Below the pieces are notes generated by a model, which did no database searches, was not told the origin of the DNA, and saw only the letters and a program-made list of their open reading frames with translations. A stretch of DNA of 64,000 nucleotides from Alopecurus myosuroides (Eukaryota > Streptophyta > Magnoliopsida > Poales > Poaceae). Position numbers and translations under genes: made by a program. Location: positions 1-64,000 of the forward strand of contig JAPCYS010000392.1 of assembly GCA_028641055.1 (NCBI GenBank). The letters run 5' to 3'. Of the stretch, positions 56,155 to 64,000 are shown in pieces (position 1 is the first letter of the stretch; the number at the start of each line of letters is the position of its first letter).

Positions 56155-57490
56155 TGATACATCCCAAACATATCTATATTTTTTATGCTACATGCTTGTT
56201 TCCTTTATGTTCCAAGTTTTATACATGTTTTACTTTGTTTTCCTGATGATTTCATGGGCTAACCTATTAAAAGATGCCTAGAGCCAGTTTTTATTTTATG
56301 TTGTTTTAATGTTTCAGAAAAGTTCTAATATTCGCCAAAAGTCTTCAAAATTCACGAAGATCATTTTTTTTTACCTGGAACGAAGACGAATTCCAAATTA
56401 GAGCCGAAGGGTAGCCAGGAGGACACCAGGGGTACTAGGCCCTCCACCTAGGCCGCGCCTGCTGGGCTCCTCGTGGCCATGGCCACCACCTCCCGTCTCC
56501 TCTTTTCCTATAAGTTCACTTTAACCCAAAAACATCGGCGACAGAGAAATTTTCCACGAAAAACATACACATGCGTTGTCAACTCAAAAGTGCAATCTAG
56601 GGCTTCTGGAGTCCTCCTCCGGCACCCTGCTGGACAAGGGGGTCATCGCCGGATGCCTCTACATCACCATGATTGCATCCGGACAGATGGTGAGTAGTTA
56701 ATCCTGGGACTACGGGTCCATAACAGTTGCTAGATGGTGCTCTCTCCTTCTTGTGCCACCATGTTTAGATCTTGTGAGCTTCTCTACATGATCAAGATCA
56801 TTGTTATGTAATTTCTACATGTTGTGTTTGTCGGGATACGATGAACCAAGCTATCATGATTATTTTGATCATGTCATAATTAGTTGCTTCACTTATATCA
56901 TGAGAGAGTTTTAATCTTGTCTTCTAATGCTCTCCGGTATGTATGATTGGCTTGGCCTAGTTACTGTATGCACCTCCAAGAGAGGGTTTATATGCTAGAT
57001 AGGTGGTTAATGCCTCCTTTACATCTGTGCTCGAGTGATCGAAACGTGACGAGTGGAGGATGTGTTGTTACCACTACAGAGAAAACATTAGTGTTCTTGT
57101 CTACATATGAGAATTATTGCTTACATTACGTAGTGTTCTTAATGCATTTTCTATTGGACAGGAGAAATCACTTCGTTGATGCAACCTAATACCATCGAGA
57201 TTTTATGGATTGATGTCTCAAGGTGGACTTTTAGTAGTAGATGTTGTTGGATGGCGGTCTATTTATCTTGACGTAATGTCTACAATGTTAGAATTCGTGG
57301 AATATATTCGTCATAATAGTATTGTTATATGTTCATGTTTTGTAAATTGCCCGGCTGTAATTTGTTACCCAACATGTTTATTTTCTTAGGAGAGACAACA
57401 CTAGTGAAACTATGGCCCTCGGTCCTATTTTACTCATTATTTGCAACCTCGTTTACTTGCTTTCATCATCACTTGCTCACAGTTCCGTCT
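56155..57490 (+). repeat. 3' LTR of the second LARD-like element, truncated
   Basis: It starts TGATACATCCCAAACATATC directly after the purine-rich AAGCTTCGGGATGC (56140-56154). It follows the 5' LTR through to about 57490 (CACTTGCTCACAGTTCCGTC), then leaves it. The last 290 bp and any target duplication are missing. Confidence 0.85.
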
Positions 57491-57779
57491 TGATGAACAA
57501 ACCATATGATTTGAGCATAAGCGAGTGGTGCAACTGCTTTTGTTTCGTCAACAGTGATGGACACACTCGTACTCGTAAATATTTACTAAACCCTCAAGCT
57601 AGTCATTCTTTTAAGAAAATTAGTACTCCATCTAGTGCCCCCAAGGGAGGACCATTGAGTGTCCTGCTATTCAGTATTTCTTCTATGTTATTGCTAACAC
57701 TTTGTAGGCATTCGGCGAATTTACAAGAGTCAATGAGGATGAGATTATCATCCTAGAAAAAGCGTCCCCGATTTAACAC

Positions 57780-58287
57780 AGATATAACGCCTAATTTAGG
57801 TACAATGCTTCTTTTCCATCTTATGCGTCAGGCACTCCATAGCCGTGGGCCCATCACCTGTGGTGGAGTCATACTTTTCTTGCCAACTCACTTGGAGTAT
57901 ACTTAAGAAATCTAGCTCAGCTCACCGGTGAGAGGTATGTTGGTTTCTCTACACTGAGAGCAACATGTATTACTGTTAACCAACAAGGAAGAATATCCAT
58001 TCGTATACCTAGAACAGGGGAACTATTCCCCGCTCCTATGCCTAACATCTTTTCTGTCGAGAATGAAATACTTCACTATGATGTGTAGGACAAAGAAGAG
58101 GAAGTAAAGCCCAAAGGTGAAATACCGGAGTACTATGAATTTGAAGCATAGGCACCTCAGGAGGAGGCGTACCAAGACCTTCACGAGCTCAGACATCATA
58201 TCAATGATATCAACACCCTTGCCACTAATATTAGTAACACATCTTTGGATTTTGCAAACAATTTTTATTCTTGGAGTGATACTTTGT
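57780..58287 (+). pseudogene. Gag-like / ATHILA ORF1-like remnant, with stops
   Basis: A conceptual reading with one shift and two in-frame TAGs gives RQALHSRGPITCGGVILFLPTH, then LTGERYVGFSTLRATCITVN, TGELFPAPMPNIFSVENEILHYD, and DLHELRHHINDINTLATNIS. The GPITCGGV block and general layout recall the first ORF of Athila-type Gypsy elements, but I hold this weakly. It follows the truncated LTR, suggesting that a related coding element recombined here. Purine-rich AAGCTTGGGGAGG follows at 58339. Confidence 0.4.
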
Positions 58288-58339
58288 AACCCGGTCATTT
58301 CCAGCCACCACCACAATGAACTCCCATGTGCCAACTTTT

Positions 58340-59689
58340 AAGCTTGGGGAGGTTGTCAACACTTCTATATCAAGAGGTGGTGACAAGTTATCTTTTTCAT
58401 TTTCAGTTTTCATTTTGAGGTTGTGTTTTCTATCACTGGCATTAGAGTAGCATCCAAGGTTTTTATTTTAGTTTTAGTTTTCGGTTTTTAAGCGTTTTTT
58501 TTTTCAATTTTACATTTATCTTTAATATCTGGATGTTTCTAGCACCACATTTATTTTGAAGAAGAGTGGTCATTCACGATTTTTCAAGAATCACATCCTA
58601 AGGAAGAGAGGAATCTTTCATTGACGTGAGGTATGTCTTCTGAAATCCCACCTTTTTAAGCTGCAAGTTTATATGATTAGTATACCATCAAATTATTATA
58701 TGCATGTGGGATAGCAAGTCTTGATAGATATATTAAGAATCTCAATCACATGGTTATTTAGTATTGCTGCTCTTACTCTATTTTCTTGTACTGAACCATG
58801 TCTTGCCAAAGTGCCAAATTATACAAATTAAAATGAACAAGAAAAAGTATTTACATGAATATGGGTGATGTAGATTTTTTTTGAAGAGTCTAATGCGAGA
58901 AGTACTCAATCACATAGTATCTAATGTTAATTGTCTCGAATATTGCCTTTGAAGAGATTTGTCTGGTAGAATATATGCCTAGCGGTAAGTGCGATTCATG
59001 CCAAAAAAATCCGTGTTTATCATCGTAGTAGATATTGCTTTATGCGTGCCTCTATACCTTGTTGCATCCATGGGATGCTGACAACTCCGTTGGCTTATGA
59101 ATGATCTACTAGAGTTAATGTCACATTTCAGCTATGAGTTGGTTTAAACAGTTGTAACAGAAATGTTATAGTGGGTACAATTATCAGTGCTCTCATGGGA
59201 GTTATGTACTTAAGCAGGCTAGACACTCCTTTACCTCTTGAGCAATCAAAATATCTGAAGGGAACCTCTAATACCCAAGTGCTGAGTTTATTTAAAGTTG
59301 TGACAATTTGTTGCAGCCCGGCTTTGCGTTCACACTATTGATCAAACATATACAATTATTTTGGCATGGTATCATTACTATTAATCTACTGTTCTTGAAA
59401 GTCAATGAAAAGATAAAGTGCATTATAGAGCCATTTACTTTATGTCAGTCGGAGCTAACAAACTACGCTTAAGTTATGCTTATTCGAACATTTCCTTCAC
59501 AATCTTAATATGATAAAATTAATCCTTCTAAATGATAAAATTAATCCTTCTAAATGTCCCTTGGTAGGCTTGTGTTTTCTACAAGAAGTAGAATAATTGT
59601 GACATTACTAAATTTCCATGTTAATATGATCTTTGTTTTATTTGTCTTGGCTTACCGAAACTGCTATGATACTTTGTTGTTACACTATT
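58340..59689. other. No recognisable gene
   Basis: AT-rich sequence between the gag-like remnant and the Copia polyprotein fragment. A 24-bp direct repeat (TGATAAAATTAATCCTTCTAAA and neighbours) occurs at about 59511-59556. No ends, motifs or splice sites could be supported. Confidence 0.4.
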
Positions 59690-62626
59690 TATATTAAATC
59701 TTAAGCTCGTGGATGCTGATTTGGAGCTAAATCCTACACTCCTTGTTCACCTGGTCATGGCTTCATTGCCAAACTAGTTTGACACCTTTGTTGTCAACTA
59801 CAACATTTCACCTGAAAACTGGGACATAGAAAAGACCATAGCCATGTGTGTACAAGAAGAGGATACACTTAAAACCTTACATGGTGGTTCTCTAAACCAT
59901 GCGAAGGATAATAAGAAAATGAACTATAATCGAAGCAATAATGGTTCTCCTTCAAAGGCACATGCAAAAGCTCCCTCGCAGTATCAACATCAGCAAAATT
60001 CTCTTCCAGTGGACACAGACACATGTCTCCACTGCAAGAAGACTGGGCATTACAAGAAAGATTGCCCAGTTCTTATAAAGTCTATAATGTCAAAGAGAGG
60101 TAACAACTGTTTCCTTTGTAAATGAATCCTTGTATACACAGTTTTCAGAATCTAGTTGGTGCATTGACTCAGGTGCAACTGTTCATGTTGCACAATCTTT
60201 ACATGGATTCCATTCAACGCGGACTATGCAAAGAAGCGTAAGATGCATCGAAGTCGCAAATTGAGTTCAAGCAGACGTTGAAGCTGTTGGCAACATCTCC
60301 CTGGAGTTAGCTGATGGATTCACAATTCTGCTTAGAGATGTCTTATATGTTCCTTCACAGGAACTTGATTAGTGTTTCACATTTAGACAAACACAATTAT
60401 GAGTGTTATTTTGGACATGGAAAGTGTGCCATATGGTGTAATAATACTCATGTGGGGGTAGATTTCCTCCACGATGAGCTTTATTTATTATCTTTATGTG
60501 AAAAAGTTTATTCTGTGTGCAATGTGAATGAGCATGTTTTTGTGTCGGATAAAGAACAAAAGAAAAGAAAGAGAACTCATGACTCATCAAAATTATGGCA
60601 TTGTCGTTTGGGCCACATTTCGAGGGGGGAGAATAGAAAGACTAGTTAAAAATGATATTATTACTCCACTAGAGTTCTCAGACATAGAGCAATGCGTAGA
60701 TCGCATTAAAGGAAAGTATGTAAAAGAAATTAAAAAGGGTGCAAACCAAAGTACATCAACACTAGAAATTATTGCACACACTTAATATGGCCAAGTCCCT
60801 GGACCTTTTGTAAGGTTCCTACAGGAGAATGGCATAGTTGCGCAGTATTGAATGTCGTGTGATCCTCAGCAAAATGGAGTAGCTGAAAGGCGTGACCATA
60901 CTCTTTTGGATATGGTGCACATTATGATGAGTTATTCCATCTTCCCATTGGGATTATGGAAGGAGGCACTTAAAACCGCCATTCACATTCTTAATAGGGT
61001 ACCAAGCAATTCGGTGCCCAAAACACCGTACAAGTTGTGGAAATGAAGAGTACCCTCTCTGCAACACTTCCTGGTGTAGGGGAGCCCAGCTGAGGCCAAA
61101 GTAATTAATCCAAATATTGCAAAGTTAGATCCCAAAATAGTCAGTTGCCACTTCATTGGCTATCCTGATAGATCAAAGGGTTATCGTTTCTACTATCCAG
61201 ATAGATTCACAAAGTTTGTAGAAACGAGGCATGTAGTCTTCCTAGAAGACGAAATGATGAGGGGGAGCATGGTAGATAGAAAAATTGATCTTGAGGAGAA
61301 AAGGGTGTGTGCACCTAATCCGATGATTCAAGAGACATTTTTCGCACTGCATGTTGTACCTGCACCGACAATCCCCGAGGTTGCGGTGCAAGCACCTGTT
61401 GTAACTCCAACCGTGAAAACTATAGGTGAAGATCCGGAACCTGCCCGTCAGGAGTCGAGTGAACCCAAAGTTGAGCATGAAAGGGAGGTGCAGCAGACTT
61501 TTGTAGAGGATGTGCCAGAAGTTGAGGCACAGAATGAGGCCCTTAGAAGGTCTACAAGACATAAAAATTTAGCCCATTTATGATGTTTATAAAGTTTACA
61601 AAACATAAATGACTCATATGGAAAACGATCCCACTTCATATGAAGAAGCCATGAGAAGTCCTCACTCATCAAGGTGGGTGGAGGTAATGGAAGGCGAAAT
61701 GAAATCGATGAGTTCCAATGATGTTTGTGACTTAGAGGATATTCCTAGAGGAGCCAAAACAGTAGACTATAAATGGGTCAACAAAACAAAGTATGACTCT
61801 AATGGGAATGTAGAAAAGTATAAATCAAGACTGGTGGCAAAAATATTCACACAAAGAGAAGGGTAGATTACAATGAGACATTTTCTCCTGTCTCATGTAA
61901 GGATTTCTTCAGAATCATAATGGAACTAGTTGCACATTTTGATTTAGAGATACATCAAATGGATGTAAAGACAACTTTTCTAAATGGAGATTTCAAAGAA
62001 AATATTTACATGAAACAACCAAAGGGTTTTATCATGGAAGGCAAGGAAGATATGGGATGCCGGCTGAAGAAATCCATTGATGGATTGAAGGAAGCTTCTA
62101 GACAGTGGTATATGAAATTTAATGATACTATAAAGAGTTTTGGATTTAAGAACAATGTTGAGGATAACTGCATTTATGCAAAGTTCAAAAGTGGGAAATA
62201 CATGTTCCTAACATTGTATGTGGATGATATCTTTTTTGCTAGCAGTGTTGCTAGTGCTACGAGAAACAAAGAAGTTCTTATCCTCAAACTTCGATATGAA
62301 GGATCTTGGTAAAGCATCATATGTTTTGGGCATAGAGATTCACTGAGATAAAAGAAATGGAGTCTTAGGACTATCGTGGAAGGAATATTTTGAAAAGTTT
62401 CTTAAAAAGTACAATATGCATGCGAGTTCTGCCACACCTACTCCTATAGTCAACGACGAAAGTTTTGGAGAAATCCAATGTCCCAAAACCTGTACGAGAT
62501 CGATCAAATGAAAGCAGCACCATATGTTTTGGCCGTTGGAAGCTTACAGTGAACAAGTGTGCACATGCCCCGACTTGGCTTTTATCACCGGGGTACTCGA
62601 TAGATATCAAGAGAATCCAGGCACAA
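59690..62626 (+). pseudogene. BARE/Angela-like Copia gag-pol, truncated and broken
   Basis: Readable in order: the gag end LVDADLELNPTLLVH, the knuckle [14 protein letters not shown] (about 60026-60067), protease WCIDSGATVHVAQS (about 60155), integrase zinc region LWHCRLGHISRGRIERL, the integrase end PQQNGVAERRDHTLLDM, RT with QMDVKTTFLNG (about 61958) and YVDD (about 62218), and the start of RNase H-side sequence CPDLAFITG. About 65 residues of the integrase core are missing at 60781, so two of its three catalytic acids are absent. Stops occur at, for example, 60264, 60782 and 60848, and frameshifts at about 60370, 61040, 61860 and 62275. There are no LTRs, and it ends abruptly at 62626. Confidence 0.9.
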
Positions 62627-62700
62627 ATTGATCTCCTCTGGCAGGCCCTTAGTCAACGCACACTGATCGGGAGCGCCAACCCTCTACTGATTGATGGGCC

Positions 62701-63052
62701 TGTTGAAGTGTATAAATGGATTGTACTAGCCCTTTCCATCAGTTCGGACTTTGGGGATAGTTGGCTAGTGCATGAAGCTTGACATGGTATCAGAGCCTAA
62801 GATCTTGTGTTCGAGTCCTGGCTTTCGCAATTTATCTAAAAATTGTTGTTGCCCCCTCTTTGTACACGTATGCGCCTCTTGAGCCATACCTCCGAGACTC
62901 GCGCACCGTCGCTCTCTTCCGGTTTGCACGTGTTGACTTTCTCTTCTCCCGTCACACATGAGTGGGGGTGTTGAAGTGTATAAGTGGATTGTACTAGCCC
63001 TTTCCATCAGTTCGGATTTTTGGGATAGTTGGCTAGTGCATGAAGCTTGACA
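62701..63052 (+). mobile_element. TRIM retrotransposon, 352 bp, with 84-bp LTRs
   Basis: Two 84-bp direct repeats (62701-62784 and 62969-63052) begin TGTTGAAGTGTATAA and end GAAGCTTGACA. TGGTATCAGAGCC (62785-62797), an initiator-methionine tRNA primer site, abuts the first. GAGTGGGGG (62960-62968), a purine tract, abuts the second. Identical GGGCC duplications flank the unit (62696-62700 and 63053-63057). The 184-bp interior has no coding capacity, so it must move with proteins supplied by other elements. Confidence 0.96.
62785..62797 (+). other. Primer-binding site of the TRIM
   Basis: TGGTATCAGAGCC directly follows the first LTR without a spacer. It is the same site as used by the 10.1-kb Copia element at 22757-22769, on the other strand. 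Confidence 0.95.
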
Positions 63053-63366
63053 GGGCCCATGTGACCTGCGCAATATAAAGAGTGGTGGGGGCCAGGGCAC
63101 GGGGTATGAGGTTCACCGCCTCCGCCACACCCCCACCCACAATACCTACCGATCTAGGTCTCTGCCAGAGCTCACGGGAAGCACCACTGCCACCATGTCC
63201 ACCTCCACGGCTTCCGCATCGAAAGGTTTAGAAGTGGTTTCCTCCCCCCTCTCTCTCCCCCTGTTTCTCTCTCCCTCTCAGATTCTCTCACAAATCATGA
63301 TCAACAAAGGCATAGGTATTAGATTATATCGAATAGATCTATCCTAGTTGTTTCTACGATTCAACA

Positions 63367-64000
63367 ATTCAAACACACCATCGCCTATGAGCCGTAGCTT
63401 TTTTTCCTAGACAGATTTAAGTTTGAAACAAAAACATATTTGGTAGGACTTGAGCCGACATGACCACATCAACCCGCCACAGTCAACAAAAGAAGCTAAC
63501 TGTATGTAGTATTCCGTGCATCATATCACCAAGGCAAGCACGACAAGTGATTGGTTGCTGTCACTGGCCAACCCTAAAGCCATCAAGGCTCCCAGATACA
63601 CACAGATAGCATCAAAGAAAAATATTCATCCTCAAATAAGCCACAAACATTATTACAAAATACACCAGAAGCAAAGCAAAGCAAAGCATCTGAGGCAATC
63701 ATTCAGACCGTATATTTATTTAGGAGCATTTCTGAAGGAACAAGATCCAGCTTTATATCCATTGGATATGTAATTAAGCAGTTAAACTCGTAGAAAAACT
63801 ATATAGTTACAACGGAAAATTAAACCGATGCCAGTCAAGAATATATCACGCAATCTCAGGCCTAATTTTGACCTTGGAGTCGTACAACTTTGACCCGTAT
63901 CTCTTTACATTGATGTTATTGTCATTACTAATCGGCAGATGGTTGTGAACTCTGGAAAATGTTTGCAGGTTGGGCATCTGATCAAGTTAAAACATGACAT
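63367..64000. other. No recognisable gene
   Basis: The last 0.6 kb is AT-rich. A frame at 63516-63773 (85 codons, Lys/His/Gln-rich) has no family resemblance. The stretch could be the 3' flank of a gene outside the window, but nothing within it shows this. Confidence 0.35.

Larger units (their letters stand above)
47228..57490 (+). mobile_element. Second non-autonomous LTR element (LARD-like), plus orientation, 3' LTR truncated
   Basis: A full LTR (47228-48854) starts TGATACGTCCCGGACG and ends AATAATCA. A primer-binding site follows, then an interior with a broken relative of the conserved ORF, and a second LTR from 56155 that stops matching at about 57490, some 290 bp short of its end. The interior hosts a solo LTR (50246-51619), a Tourist-like MITE (52010-52309) and a Copia solo LTR (53084-54707). 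Without them the element is about 7 kb, like its relative at 40295-47192. It lies right against that element in opposite orientation. Confidence 0.85.
62627..63366 (+). repeat. Probable LTR interrupted by the TRIM; boundaries uncertain
   Basis: After the polyprotein breaks off, unrelated sequence TTGATCTCCTCTGGCAGG begins. Without the TRIM it runs to a promoter-like CAATATAAAGAG (TATA 63074-63080) and a CT-rich leader, and closes around CTACGATTCAACA at 63366. This layout suits a Copia LTR or a gene promoter. No target duplication was found, so the call is tentative. Confidence 0.4.

Noticed and set aside
57412..57756. 114-codon ORF beginning in the truncated LTR
   Set aside because: It crosses the LTR breakpoint, so it is a fortuitous fusion frame.
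63516..63773. 85-codon Lys/His-rich ORF near the right edge
   Set aside because: No motif, biased composition and no supporting signals.
1..64000. CRISPR arrays, operons, phage or bacterial mobile elements
   Set aside because: No spaced direct-repeat array or prokaryotic gene organisation; introns, plant families and plant transposons throughout.

Overview
The window is nuclear DNA of a grass (Poaceae), most likely a Pooideae species. The grounds are spliced genes with GT/AG introns, a plant purple acid phosphatase, grass-type receptor kinases (one with a MCAfunc/MID1-type N-terminus), and dense nested transposons of grass families (BARE/Angela-like Copia, CACTA elements, large non-autonomous LTR elements, a TRIM, Tourist-like and hAT MITEs). 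It is not prokaryotic. I cannot name the species.

Layout, left to right. 1-2570: intergenic DNA with one hAT MITE. 2576-4798: a PIF/Harbinger DNA transposon with perfect ends, a broken transposase and a 113-bp palindrome. 5418-10838: a decayed kinase cluster. It holds a MCAfunc-kinase gene whose kinase exon was duplicated in tandem (three modules, the last two broken), then a truncated LRR-XII (Xa21-type) receptor kinase pseudogene. 11905-13542: a truncated CACTA element. 13684-26804: one hAT transposon (8-bp target duplication, 17-bp inverted repeats) split by a 10.1-kb Copia retrotransposon (13881-24028, reverse orientation). The Copia has RT-RNase H and an extra 3' ORF, but no recognisable protease or integrase. 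26939-29647: an apparently intact seven-exon purple acid phosphatase gene on the minus strand, the only clearly functional host gene here. 30077-31634: a 5'-truncated LINE with a 12-bp target duplication. 32274-33676: a 31-nt plastid trnI-like piece joined to a truncated LTR. 35580-47227: a second LINE (minus strand) split by a CACTA element (36424-39279) and by a complete non-autonomous LTR element (40295-47192). 47228-57490: a related non-autonomous LTR element in the opposite orientation, hosting two solo LTRs and a Tourist-like MITE. 57780-62626: gag-like debris and a degraded BARE/Angela-like Copia polyprotein. 62701-63052: a compact TRIM inside another LTR-like sequence.

How it fits together. 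Target-site duplications can be read for most insertions, so their relative order can be worked out. The host genes fall into two groups: a phosphate-scavenging enzyme that looks active, and immune-receptor-type kinases decaying by frameshift, nonsense and deletion. The items most worth follow-up are the phase-0 exon architecture of the tandem kinase, GNATATNC (P1BS-like) palindromes in the Copia promoter and upstream of its ORF3, a conserved ORF shared by elements otherwise thought non-coding, a DEDDy exonuclease captured by a CACTA element, and a 5S rRNA-derived segment in that same element. Everything here was read by eye; no alignment or search was run.
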